A DNA stretch of 64,000 nucleotides from Collinsella sp. WCA1-178-WT-3 (M1) (GTDB taxonomy: Bacteria; Actinomycetota; Coriobacteriia; Coriobacteriales; Coriobacteriaceae). How positions within the stretch are numbered: the first letter of the stretch is position 1; each line of letters starts with the position of its first letter. Positions 42,804-53,184 of this stretch are shown here, in pieces. Location: the NCBI RefSeq assembly GCF_009696325.1, contig NZ_VUME01000004.1:1-64000 (forward strand), written 5' to 3'. Under the pieces are notes generated by a model, which was not told the DNA's origin, did not search any database, and saw only the letters and a program-made list of their open reading frames with translations. A program made the position numbers and the translations under genes.

Positions 42804-43041
42804 GGAAATAGGCACACCTGTTGAAAACTTGTCGAAACCGCGGGCATAAGGTGTCTAAAACCCAGCCCGCTCCGATGAAAAGTTTTGCGCAGGTTTTGAA
42901 CGTGGAAAACGACCCCTGTTGCACACAGGGAACTGTCGATTCTCTTTTTGGGTTTGACCTGCATGTTTGGGAGTAATCAACAGTTTCGTCAGTACTATTA
43001 CTATTATTAAGATATTTATATCTATAGAAAGGTATTAAAAG
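42804..43041. other. Candidate oriC segment 2 (dnaA-dnaN), with AT-rich stretch
   Basis: Inverse TTTTCAACA at 42819-42827, the 17-bp repeat TTGAAAACTTGTCGAAA at 42821-42837, and CGTGGAAAA at 42901-42909 (a [12 protein letters not shown] box read on the other strand). The last ~50 bases before dnaN (42990-43038) are almost free of G and C, suiting a duplex-unwinding element. Confidence 0.7.
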
Positions 43042-44145
43042 ATGAAGTTCACCGTCAGCCAGAGCTCGCTTACGCAAGCAATCGGCGTCGTCATGAAGGG
43101 TGTCGCTTCGGCATCCACCCTCCCTATTCTGTCGGGCGTGCTCATCAAGGCACAAGACGGCATCTTGGAATTCCAGACCTCTAACTACACTATCTCGATT
43201 CGTCACCGCATCGCGGCACATGTGGAAGAGGAAGGTGAGATGGTAATCCCCTGCAAGATGCTCTCCAACATCACCAAGACCCTTCCCGATGCCCCAGTTA
43301 CCTTTGAGCTTTCGGAGCGCCAGGTGCTGATCGGTTGCGAGAAGAGTTCCTTCCGCCTGAATACGCTCGATGCCAACGATTTCCCCGAGTTCCCGGCCTA
43401 TGCCATCGAGAGCGCCGTTGAGCTCCCGACCGACATTCTGTCCGAGATGGTCAGCCGCGTGTGGCGCGTCACCTCGACCGACAAGGCCCGCCCCATCCTG
43501 GGCGGTGTGCATATGAGAGTCGAAAACAACACCGTGCGCCTGGTGGCGACCGACTCCTTCCGTCTGGCCGTGTGCGATACGCAGGTGGAGACCTCGACGC
43601 TCGAGGGCTCCTTTGAGCTCAACGTGCCGGCCGATGCCTTCAACGACGCCCTGAGCATCATGGCGAGCCAGGCGACCATTATGATCGGTGCCACCGACAC
43701 CCAGGTTGTCTTTGAAGCCGGCAACACCACCTACGTGTCGCGCCGCATAGAGGGTGTGTATCCCAACTACAAGCAGCTCATCCCCGATTCATGCGTAACG
43801 AGCGTCAAGATCGACGTGGCAGCTTTTAATGCCGCCCTCAAGCGCGTGGCGGTCATCGCGAGCGCAAACCCCGCCGTCAAGTTTGAAATCGATGTCGAGA
43901 ACGGCCAGATGGGCCTGTCCTCCATCTCCAATGACCAGGATCTGGCGCAGGAGACGATCGATGTCGAGGCCGCGGGCGAGTCGGGCACCATTGCCTTTAA
44001 CTACCACTACATCTTTGGCTGTCTCAACGCCCTGTCCAAGGAGAAGGAGATCACGCTGGAGCTCAAGAGCTACTCGCAGGCCGGCATCTTTAAGTCCTAC
44101 GACAAGATCAACTATCTGTACCTGGTCATGCCGGTGCGCATCTAG
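43042..44145 (+). CDS. dnaN: DNA polymerase III sliding clamp, beta subunit
   Basis: A 367-residue three-domain clamp. Conserved pieces: MKFTVSQSSLTQAIGVVMKGVASASTLPILSGVLI, RPILGGVHM, the second- and third-domain boundaries and the C-terminal YLVMPVRI with the partner-binding pocket. Standard position between dnaA and recF. Confidence 0.97.
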   Translation: MKFTVSQSSLTQAIGVVMKGVASASTLPILSGVLIKAQDGILEFQTSNYTISIRHRIAAHVEEEGEMVIPCKMLSNITKTLPDAPVTFELSERQVLIGCEKSSFRLNTLDANDFPEFPAYAIESAVELPTDILSEMVSRVWRVTSTDKARPILGGVHMRVENNTVRLVATDSFRLAVCDTQVETSTLEGSFELNVPADAFNDALSIMASQATIMIGATDTQVVFEAGNTTYVSRRIEGVYPNYKQLIPDSCVTSVKIDVAAFNAALKRVAVIASANPAVKFEIDVENGQMGLSSISNDQDLAQETIDVEAAGESGTIAFNYHYIFGCLNALSKEKEITLELKSYSQAGIFKSYDKINYLYLVMPVRI

Positions 44146-44154
44146 CGGCGCCCT

Positions 44155-45261
44155 ATGGCCATGTTCGCCCGCGATCTTTCCGTCGCGCGCTACCGCAGCT
44201 TCGATAGCTATCGCCTGGAACTGAGCGATGGCGTGACGGTGCTCGCGGGGCCCAACGCGGCGGGAAAGACCAACCTCATAGAGGCGCTGCAGCTGCTAAC
44301 GAGCGGCGCCTCGTTTAGGCATTCCACTGCCGCCGAGCTTGTGCACGACGGCACGGGTTTGTGCAAGGCCGAGCTTAGACTCGAGGGCGATGGCCGCGTA
44401 CTGGACATGGGCCTATGCGTGGAGGACGGTAAGCGTTCGTTTAGCCGCAACGGCAAGCGGTGTGCCGCCTCTGGCGTGCGCGGCGTGCTGCCGAGTGTTT
44501 TGTTCTGCCCCGATCATCTGGATATGGTTAAGCGTGGTGCCAGCGTGCGTCGCGCCGCACTCGACGACTTTGGTGTGCAGCTGAGCGCCCGCTATGCCGA
44601 TCTGGCAAGCGCCTATGGCCGCTGCGTGACGCAGCGTAACGCCCTGCTCAAAGAGACGTGGTGCTGCCGTGAGATGCTCGGTGCGTGGAATGAGTCGATT
44701 GCCCGCGCCGGATCGGCCCTGCTGGTGCACCGCTTGGCCTTGCTCGATCGCTTGGACGCCCACGTGCGCAATGCCTACGGGCTGGTTGCGTCCGGGGAGG
44801 AGGCCGATGTGGCCTATGCGTCCACGTTGGGGGAGCTGCCCCAGACCGATGACCGCGAGGAGCTGAGGGGCTGGGCATACGAGCGCATGCTCGCGGCGCT
44901 CGACGAGCGCGCCGACGAGGAAATCCGCCGCGGCGTGACACTCGTGGGTCCGCACCGCGACGAGATTGAGTTTTCGGTCGCCGGCCGCTCGGCCCGCTCG
45001 TTTGCCAGTCAGGGTCAGCAACGTACGTTGGTTCTGGCTTGGAAGGTGGCCGAGGTGGCCGTAGCCCGCGATATTCTGGGTACCGCCCCGCTGCTGCTTT
45101 TGGATGACGTGATGAGCGAGCTCGACGGCGATCGCCGCACCGCTTTTTTGCAGCTGATCGGCGATGACATCCAGACAGTCATAACCACCACCAATTTGGG
45201 ATACTTTACCGATGAGTTGCTTGATCGAGCCAAGGTGGTGAGCATGGGTGAGGCGTGCTAA
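44155..45261 (+). CDS. recF: DNA repair/recombination protein RecF
   Basis: A 368-residue SMC-like ATPase that loads RecA at gaps. Walker A GPNAAGKTNLIEALQLL, signature SQGQQRTLVLAWKVAE and Walker B LLLLDDVMSELD are visible. Nine bases separate it from dnaN. Confidence 0.95.
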   Translation: MAMFARDLSVARYRSFDSYRLELSDGVTVLAGPNAAGKTNLIEALQLLTSGASFRHSTAAELVHDGTGLCKAELRLEGDGRVLDMGLCVEDGKRSFSRNGKRCAASGVRGVLPSVLFCPDHLDMVKRGASVRRAALDDFGVQLSARYADLASAYGRCVTQRNALLKETWCCREMLGAWNESIARAGSALLVHRLALLDRLDAHVRNAYGLVASGEEADVAYASTLGELPQTDDREELRGWAYERMLAALDERADEEIRRGVTLVGPHRDEIEFSVAGRSARSFASQGQQRTLVLAWKVAEVAVARDILGTAPLLLLDDVMSELDGDRRTAFLQLIGDDIQTVITTTNLGYFTDELLDRAKVVSMGEAC

Positions 45262-45811
45262 TTACGAGCGTGAGAACGGCACAACTGCCTTCAGTGACTT
45301 TTTGGGTGCCGAGCGCCAGCACATCTTGGCGTCGGCTACGCCCGAGCGTCGTGCGCAAATGGAGGCCGCCGAGGAATCGCGTGCGGTCTACCGTGCTTGG
45401 AACGCGGTGTGCTCGGGCACGCGCGAGGGCCGGCATGTGACGGGGCTGCGTTATCTTCCCGAGTCCAACGAGCTGCTGGTGTATCTCGATTCGCCCTCGT
45501 GGACACAGGAGATGACACTTTTGCGCGAGATAATCCGCGCGCGCATGGAGCGTGCCGGCGCGCATGTGGATGGCCTGGTATTTAAGACGACCCGCCCCGG
45601 CCACACGCCGCCTGCGGCAAAAGAGCGCCTGCGTCCGGTCGCGCCCGCGCGCCCGCCCGCGCCGCATGCCGACCTGAATGAAGCCGAGCGCGCCGAGATC
45701 GAGCGCCAGGTGTCGCCCATCGAAGACCAAAAACTGCGTGAGGCCCTCCAGAACGCCATGAGGGCCAGTGCAGAGTGGGCCAAGGGCGTGCAAAGCAAAA
45801 AAGAGTCTTAA
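45248..45811 (+). CDS. DciA-like protein (DUF721)
   Basis: A 187-residue protein overlapping recF by 14 bases (GTG start). The centre (VYRAWNAVCSG..EGRHVTGLRYLPESNELLVYLDSPSWTQEMTLLREIIRARME) fits DUF721/DciA, the helicase operator/loader used by bacteria without DnaC/DnaI. A disordered Pro/Ala-rich tail follows. The replicative helicase DnaB is at 60084. Confidence 0.85.
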   Translation: MRRANYERENGTTAFSDFLGAERQHILASATPERRAQMEAAEESRAVYRAWNAVCSGTREGRHVTGLRYLPESNELLVYLDSPSWTQEMTLLREIIRARMERAGAHVDGLVFKTTRPGHTPPAAKERLRPVAPARPPAPHADLNEAERAEIERQVSPIEDQKLREALQNAMRASAEWAKGVQSKKES

Positions 45812-45837
45812 ATCGCATCTGGTGGCCTTGTATAGGC

Positions 45838-45866
45838 AAATACCCTCGTCCCCGAGGGTATTTTTT
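45838..45866 (+). terminator. Terminator of the dnaN-recF-dciA operon
   Basis: AAATACCCTCG and CGAGGGTATTT form a perfect stem followed by TTTTTT. Confidence 0.85.
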
Positions 45867-45873
45867 ACGATAA

Positions 45874-47946
<2,073 letters not shown>

Positions 47947-47952
47947 CCTGTT

Positions 47953-48053
47953 CGGCTTTCCCAGCCACCGCACCTTCGCCCTCAATCGTCGGTCGCGTAC
48001 CCAAGTACGCTTCCCTCCTCTTTCGGGCGAATCTGCGGCACCTGGAAAAGCCG
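47953..48053. other. Long structured element between gyrB and gyrA
   Basis: Two 29-base arms (47953-47981 and 48025-48053) pair at 23 of 29 positions, enclosing a perfect inner hairpin GCGTACccaaGTACGC (47995-48010). The gyrA ribosome binding site lies 35 bases downstream. It could act as an attenuator or processing site, or be a small repeat element. Confidence 0.65.
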
Positions 48054-48101
48054 TCTCCGTGGTAGGGAACTAATGGACCACGCAAACCATGAGGAGGTAA
48101 C

Positions 48102-50843
48102 GTGGCAGACGATATCAACAGCAACGAGGGTATGGACGAGGCCGGCGACGCCGGTATGCCCGATGATCTGAAGCGCCTGCTCGCCCGCGCCGAGCAGGGC
48201 GAGGATGGCGACCCGGATTCCTACAACCCCGATGTCGAGGATGAAGAGGAAGAGGATGACGACGCCGAGCTCGAGGAGAGCTTTGGCGCGGTCGATCGCG
48301 GTGCCTCGGCCGGCGAGGACATCAACGGCGGCCAGCTCCAGATTTCGGAGTTTGGCCGCGAGATGAAGCAGTCGTTTATCGAGTACTCGATGTCGGTCAT
48401 TACGGCACGCGCCCTGCCGGACGTGCGCGACGGCTTAAAGCCGGTGCACCGCCGCATCCTGTACGCCATGAACGAGAGCGGCATCTACCCCAACCGCCCG
48501 CACAAGAAGTCGGCCTGGACGGTCGGCGAAGTTATCGGTAAGTACCACCCCCACGGCGACTCCGCGGTCTATGAGACCATGGTTCGTCTGGCGCAGTGGT
48601 TCTCCATGCGCACGCCGCTTATCGACGGCCACGGCAACTTTGGCAACATCGACGGCGACGGTGCCGCAGCTATGCGTTACACCGAGAGCCGTCTGGCAAA
48701 GCCCGCCATGGAGCTGCTCCGCGACCTGCAGAAGGATACCGTCGACTGGCAGCCCAACTACGACGAGTCGCTCGCCGAGCCCGTGGTACTGCCCGCACGC
48801 TTCCCCAACCTGCTGGTTAACGGCAGCCAAGGCATCGCTGTAGGCATGGCCACCAATATCGCCCCGCATAACCTCACCGAGGCGATCGAGGCCACCTGCT
48901 ACCTGATCGACAACCCCGACGCCACCGTCGACGAGCTCATGCAGATTATGCCCGGCCCGGACTTTCCCACCGGTGCCATCATCATGGGTAGCGCCGGCAT
49001 TAGGCAGAGCTACGAGACCGGCCGCGGTTCCATCACCGTGCGTGCCAAGGCCCATGTGGAGTCCACCAAGACCGGCCGCAGCCGCCTGGTCTTTACCGAG
49101 ATTCCCTACATGGTCAACAAGGGCACCCTGCAGGAGAAAATCGCCCAGCTCGTAAACGACAAGCGCATCGAGGGCATCTCGGACATGCGCGACGAGTCCA
49201 ACCAAAAGGGCATCCGTCTGGTCATTGAGCTCAAGAAGGGCGTTATCCCGCAGGTCGTACTTAACAACCTGTATAAGTACACCTCGCTGCAGACCACCTT
49301 TGGTGCCAACAATCTGGCGCTCGTCAATGGCGTTCCTAAATGCCTGAGCCTGCGCGAGATGCTGCAGCACTACATCGACCACCAGGTCGACGTAGTCACC
49401 CGCCGCACCCACTTTGACCTTAAAAAGGCCCAGGCCCGTGCACATATCCTTGAGGGCTACCTTATGGCCCTCGACCATATCGACGAGGTCATTAGCATCA
49501 TCCGCTCCTCGCAGACCGATTCCGAGGCCAGCAGCCGCCTGATTGAGCGTTTTGGCTTTACGCCCGAGCAGACCACGGCCATCCTCGAGATGAAGTTGCG
49601 TCGCCTGACCGGCCTGGAGCGCGACAAGATCCAGGAAGAGCTGGACGGCCTGCGCCGTGCTATCGCCTACTACGAGGACCTGCTGACGCACGAGGAGAAG
49701 ATTCTGGGCGTCATCAAGGAAGAGATGCGCGAGATCTCCAAGAAGTTTGGCGACAAGCGCCGTACCGAGATCAGCCAGGTCGAGAAGGATCTGGATGTCG
49801 AGGACCTCATCGCCGACGAGGACATGGTCGTGACCATCACCCACACCGGCTATGTGAAACGTATCCCGGTGGCCGCTTACCGCGCTCAGAAGCGCGGCGG
49901 CAAGGGCGTGTCGGGCGTCAACCTTAAAGAGGACGACGTTATCGACGAGATGTTTATCGCGTCCACCCACGAGTATGTGCTGTTCTTCTCGAGCAAGGGC
50001 AAGGTCTACCGTCTGAAGGTGCACGAGCTGCCGGTTGGTACGCGCCAGGCGCGCGGCACCGCGATCGTCAACCTGCTTCCCTTTGAGGAGGGCGAGAAGA
50101 TCGCGAGCGTCATTAGCTGTCGTGAGTTCCCCGCCGATGAGTACCTGATGTTTGCCACCAAGAACGGCATGGTCAAGAAGACCGTGATGAGCGCCTATGA
50201 TCGCAGCCGCCGCGATGGCCTAATCGCCATCAACCTGAGGGACGACGACGCGCTGCTCGCCGTGCGCCGCGTACGCGAGGGCGACAAGATCATTATGGCC
50301 ACCACTGCGGGCAAGGCGATCATGTTCCCCGAGGACCAGGTTCGCGCTACCGGCCGCGACACCAGCGGTGTCCGCGGCATTGGCATGAAGGACGGCGTGA
50401 GTGTCCTGGGCATGGAGGTCACCAACGGCGAGGGAGACCTGTTTGTCATTACCGAGTGCGGCTACGGCAAGCGCACGCCGGTCTCGGATTATCCGGAGCA
50501 AAACCGCGGCGGCCAGGGTGTCTACACCATCCAAATGACCGAGCGCAAGGGCAACCTTGCGGCCATGAAGGCGGTCGGCCCGCAGCATGAGCTGTTTATC
50601 GTGACGGAGGGCGCGACGGTCATTCGCGTCAAGACCGACGAGATCAGCCAGACCGGTCGAACCACGCAGGGTGTCAAGATGATGACCGTAAGCGATGACG
50701 ACCGCGTGTGCGCCGTTGCCCGCATGACGGCCGCCGAAGAGAAGCCCGAGGGCGAAAGTGCCGAGACCGCAGACGTCACCGAAGAGGCTCCAGTCGACCT
50801 AGGCGAGGGCAACGACATGCCAGAGGATCTCCTAGACGAGTAA
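48102..50843 (+). CDS. gyrA: DNA gyrase subunit A
   Basis: A 913-residue subunit with an extra acidic N-terminal extension of about 75 residues before the conserved [25 protein letters not shown]. Catalytic Tyr lies in [10 protein letters not shown]. The quinolone region reads [17 protein letters not shown], i.e. wild-type Ser83 and Glu at position 87. The C-terminal GyrA-box QKRGGKG begins the DNA-wrapping propeller. GTG start after GAGGAGG. Confidence 0.97.
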   Translation: MADDINSNEGMDEAGDAGMPDDLKRLLARAEQGEDGDPDSYNPDVEDEEEEDDDAELEESFGAVDRGASAGEDINGGQLQISEFGREMKQSFIEYSMSVITARALPDVRDGLKPVHRRILYAMNESGIYPNRPHKKSAWTVGEVIGKYHPHGDSAVYETMVRLAQWFSMRTPLIDGHGNFGNIDGDGAAAMRYTESRLAKPAMELLRDLQKDTVDWQPNYDESLAEPVVLPARFPNLLVNGSQGIAVGMATNIAPHNLTEAIEATCYLIDNPDATVDELMQIMPGPDFPTGAIIMGSAGIRQSYETGRGSITVRAKAHVESTKTGRSRLVFTEIPYMVNKGTLQEKIAQLVNDKRIEGISDMRDESNQKGIRLVIELKKGVIPQVVLNNLYKYTSLQTTFGANNLALVNGVPKCLSLREMLQHYIDHQVDVVTRRTHFDLKKAQARAHILEGYLMALDHIDEVISIIRSSQTDSEASSRLIERFGFTPEQTTAILEMKLRRLTGLERDKIQEELDGLRRAIAYYEDLLTHEEKILGVIKEEMREISKKFGDKRRTEISQVEKDLDVEDLIADEDMVVTITHTGYVKRIPVAAYRAQKRGGKGVSGVNLKEDDVIDEMFIASTHEYVLFFSSKGKVYRLKVHELPVGTRQARGTAIVNLLPFEEGEKIASVISCREFPADEYLMFATKNGMVKKTVMSAYDRSRRDGLIAINLRDDDALLAVRRVREGDKIIMATTAGKAIMFPEDQVRATGRDTSGVRGIGMKDGVSVLGMEVTNGEGDLFVITECGYGKRTPVSDYPEQNRGGQGVYTIQMTERKGNLAAMKAVGPQHELFIVTEGATVIRVKTDEISQTGRTTQGVKMMTVSDDDRVCAVARMTAAEEKPEGESAETADVTEEAPVDLGEGNDMPEDLLDE

Positions 50844-50883
50844 GAGGCCCTAGCTGGTAAAAATCATCAGACCCCATATATCG

Positions 50884-50916
50884 GCGGTCGGCGCACTGCG
50901 CGCCGACCGCTTTTTT
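50884..50916 (+). terminator. Terminator of gyrA
   Basis: 11-bp perfect stem GCGGTCGGCGC / GCGCCGACCGC and six T. Its T run is also the outer end of the long inverted repeat that follows. Confidence 0.88.
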
Positions 50917-51092
50917 GAAAACCTTGGGACCCCATGGTCGCTGGGCTGGCGAGATAGTGTTGGTTTGTCGCGAGTTCCGCACGCAAAGAAGGCCACTTAA
51001 TGTGGCCTTCGTCTTGCGCAGGACTGCCCGAGCAGCAAACCAACACTATCTCGCCAGCCCAGCGACCACCCCTCCCAAAGATTTTCAAAAAA
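50911..51092. repeat. 182-bp giant inverted repeat (MITE-like hairpin)
   Basis: Arms 50936-50966 and 51037-51067 are perfectly complementary over 31 bases; outward they continue imperfectly for another 25 bases (TTTTTTGAAAA...). The 70-base centre contains a second perfect hairpin (AAGGCCAC / GTGGCCTT, 50990-51010). No protein is encoded. It lies between the gyrA terminator and the tRNA-Ile promoter. Confidence 0.9.
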
Positions 51093-51096
51093 GTTG

Positions 51097-51126
51097 TTGA
51101 CGCGCGCGTAACGACTCGTCTAATAT
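51097..51126 (+). promoter_or_regulatory. Promoter of the tRNA-Ile/Ala/Ile cluster
   Basis: TTGACG (51097-51102) and TAATAT (51121-51126) with 18-base spacing, about 15 bases before the first tRNA. Confidence 0.7.
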
Positions 51127-51140
51127 ATCCCTTGCGCGAT

Positions 51141-51217
51141 GGACCTGTAGCTCAGTTGGTTAGAGCGTCCGGCTGATAACCGGGAGGTCACAAGTTCGAA
51201 TCTTGTCAGGTCCACCA
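51141..51217 (+). tRNA. tRNA-Ile (anticodon GAT), copy 1
   Basis: Acceptor GGACCTG/CAGGTCC, anticodon loop CTGATAA, T-loop AGTTCGAAT, CCA encoded. Identical to 51365-51441. Confidence 0.97.
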
Positions 51218-51228
51218 CTTTCTTTCGC

Positions 51229-51273
51229 AATAAACACCCCAGCGAGAGCCGAGTCGCCGCTGGGGTGTTTATT
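51229..51273 (+). terminator. Terminator between tRNA-Ile and tRNA-Ala
   Basis: Perfect 15-bp stem AATAAACACCCCAGC with a 15-base loop, followed by ACTTTCT. Confidence 0.7.
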
Positions 51274-51284
51274 ACTTTCTCCGT

Positions 51285-51360
51285 GGGGGTTTAGCTCAGC
51301 TGGGAGAGCGCGGGCTTTGCAAGCCTGAGGTCAGGGGTTCGATCCCCCTAACCTCCACCA
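51285..51360 (+). tRNA. tRNA-Ala (anticodon TGC)
   Basis: Acceptor GGGGGTT/AACCTCC (one G-U), anticodon loop TTTGCAA, T-loop GGTTCGATC, CCA encoded. Confidence 0.97.
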
Positions 51361-51364
51361 TGAT

Positions 51365-51441
51365 GGACCTGTAGCTCAGTTGGTTAGAGCGTCCGGCTGA
51401 TAACCGGGAGGTCACAAGTTCGAATCTTGTCAGGTCCACCA
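51365..51441 (+). tRNA. tRNA-Ile (anticodon GAT), copy 2
   Basis: Base-for-base the same as the first copy, four bases after tRNA-Ala. Confidence 0.97.
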
Positions 51442-51454
51442 TCAAAACGTTAAG

Positions 51455-51486
51455 AGCCCTGGGGTATTGCCTCGGGGCTTTTTTCT
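51455..51486 (+). terminator. Terminator of the tRNA cluster
   Basis: AGCCCTGGGG and CCTCGGGGCT pair imperfectly around ATTG and are followed by TTTTTTC. Confidence 0.75.
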
Positions 51487-51499
51487 TACCCGTTGGAGC

Positions 51500-51600
51500 A
51501 GTTAATTTGGGACGGGGCTTTTTTGGCTACCCTGTTCTGCGCAGCCTCAGTTTCTAGACCTGCCGCTGGGTAGCTAAAAAAGCCCCGTCCCAAATTAACT
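51500..51600. repeat. 101-bp inverted repeat after the tRNA cluster
   Basis: Arms of 33 bases (51500-51532 and 51568-51600) are complementary with a single mismatch. Each arm contains GGGGCTTTTTT, so it could terminate transcription from both sides. The 35-base loop shows no coding sense. Confidence 0.9.
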
Positions 51601-51696
51601 ACTTTGATTTTGTGTGCTGGGCAAAAGATTGGGTAGTATAGCTATTCAATGCGGCGACCCTGCCGTGTGTTAACCGCTACGTACCGGAGGTGTTCC

Positions 51697-52197
51697 ATGG
51701 TTCGTGTCGACATAGAGACCATCGTCATGGCCGCCGGTCCCGTGCCATCGCTGATCGTCTTGCGCGAGCGTTGCCGTAAGTCGGATTCGTCCGCGCCGCT
51801 GCGCTCTCTTTCCATCCAGACCGGTTCCTACGAGGCAGCGGCCATCAGCCGCGGTATCGATACCGGCCGCACCGATCGCCCCATCACCCACGATCTTTTG
51901 CTCGATACCATCGAAGTGGTGGGAGCGAAGATCGAGCGTATCGAGATCGCGCGCGCCGAGCCGCCGGTGTTCTACGCGACGGTCGTCGTGCACACCGATA
52001 GGGGCGAGCGTATGCTTGACGCACGACCGAGCGACGCTATCGCCCTTGCCGTGCGCAGCAATGCCCCCATGTTTGTGGAGGACGACATCATGAATCGCTT
52101 GGGCACCGTCTCTCCGCTTGCCGACGAGGTTGACGACGAGAGTGAGTTCGAGAAGTTTGACGAGTTTGTCCACACGCTCTCGCCCGATGATTTCTAA
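51697..52197 (+). CDS. Bifunctional nuclease (BFN/DUF151) domain protein
   Basis: A 166-residue protein whose first ~125 residues match the BFN domain: LPIWIG-like opening replaced by RSLSIQTGSYEAAAISRGI, then RPITHDLLLDTIEVVGAKIERIEI, FYATVVVHTDRGERMLDARPSDAIALAVRSNAPMFV. GGAGGTG precedes ATG 51697. An acidic tail follows. It ends directly at the start of the next gene (TAAATG). Confidence 0.9.
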   Translation: MVRVDIETIVMAAGPVPSLIVLRERCRKSDSSAPLRSLSIQTGSYEAAAISRGIDTGRTDRPITHDLLLDTIEVVGAKIERIEIARAEPPVFYATVVVHTDRGERMLDARPSDAIALAVRSNAPMFVEDDIMNRLGTVSPLADEVDDESEFEKFDEFVHTLSPDDF

Positions 52198-52587
52198 ATG
52201 TCGGTTGAGCACGATGCACGGCGAGCGCTGATGGGTACCAGTGTGTCGACCGAAGCAGCCGCTATCGCGCGTGAGGCCCATATGCGCGCCGAGGCATTTG
52301 AGGCCGCGCGCATTGCGTATGTGACGCAGGCTCGCACCCTTCGCGAGCGCCGTGGCTCCTATATCAAGATGGTTGTTGTCTCCGCGCTTGCCGCGGTAAT
52401 CTTGTCGCGGCTTCGTGGTACAGTTGGTGCGCTTGGGTTTTCGATTTCGACGGGCCTGGTGATCTGGGGCGTGGTCGATGCGGTAATGCTGACCAGCCAG
52501 ATCAAGGTGCTCGACAAGCGTGCGGCGGATATGGTTCGCGCCCGTGACGCTGCCGCCAGAATCGCGGCCGAGGCACAGGAGTTATAA
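52198..52587 (+). CDS. Small membrane protein, unknown
   Basis: A 129-residue protein immediately after the BFN gene. Residues 15-50 form an Ala/Arg/Glu-rich helix, two hydrophobic segments follow ([15 protein letters not shown] and [19 protein letters not shown]), then a charged helix. No family recognised. Probably co-translated with its neighbours. Confidence 0.7.
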   Translation: MSVEHDARRALMGTSVSTEAAAIAREAHMRAEAFEAARIAYVTQARTLRERRGSYIKMVVVSALAAVILSRLRGTVGALGFSISTGLVIWGVVDAVMLTSQIKVLDKRAADMVRARDAAARIAAEAQEL

Positions 52588-52617
52588 CGACGCCGAATGC
52601 GATGGGAAGGTCAAAAG

Positions 52618-53067
52618 ATGGCACAGGATATGCAGGACGCCGGTAACGTCTCCGCCGAGCTCGACGCCATGGTGTGCGATCTGATCGGTGCGTTTTTGGA
52701 CGACCTTGCCGCCGGTGAAAACCCGGGCGTAGTCGTGGCGATCGAGGATGCCGCCTCCAACCGCTATCTTGCGGCTCTCGACGAGGACGGTGAGGAGGCA
52801 TGCCTGGAGGCTGCCACCAACTTTATCTCCGAGCACAAGATGGGTCTCAAGGACGAAGGCCTGGGCCGCATCGCCCGCTATGCCATCGGCTACACCGGCT
52901 GTGTGGAGATCGAGGGCGGATATCACGACGCTTTGCTCGTTAGCTTCTTCGAGACCACGCTCGAGAGCGGTTTTTCGGCATATGTGCTGTACGAGGGCAT
53001 GGGCGCCGGCGATGGTTTTATGTGGAGCGACCCTGAACCTGCAGGTGAGGAAACCCCTCTCATCTAG
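52618..53067 (+). CDS. Conserved hypothetical acidic protein
   Basis: A 149-residue acidic protein with GGAAGGTC before ATG 52618 (an ATG seven codons earlier lacks one). The sequence alternates helices and strands ([48 protein letters not shown]) and ends with [11 protein letters not shown]. Not recognised. It may be in one operon with the BFN gene. Confidence 0.7.
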   Translation: MAQDMQDAGNVSAELDAMVCDLIGAFLDDLAAGENPGVVVAIEDAASNRYLAALDEDGEEACLEAATNFISEHKMGLKDEGLGRIARYAIGYTGCVEIEGGYHDALLVSFFETTLESGFSAYVLYEGMGAGDGFMWSDPEPAGEETPLI

Positions 53068-53184
53068 AATCGCTAAAATAAACGAGTTTTCGGTAAAAGG
53101 CTCAATATTCCCGCCGAGCGTTGTGTTGCTGGACGGGTCATATACGCGTGCCGTTTGTATATAGATAGAAGATAGGGGAACTAC

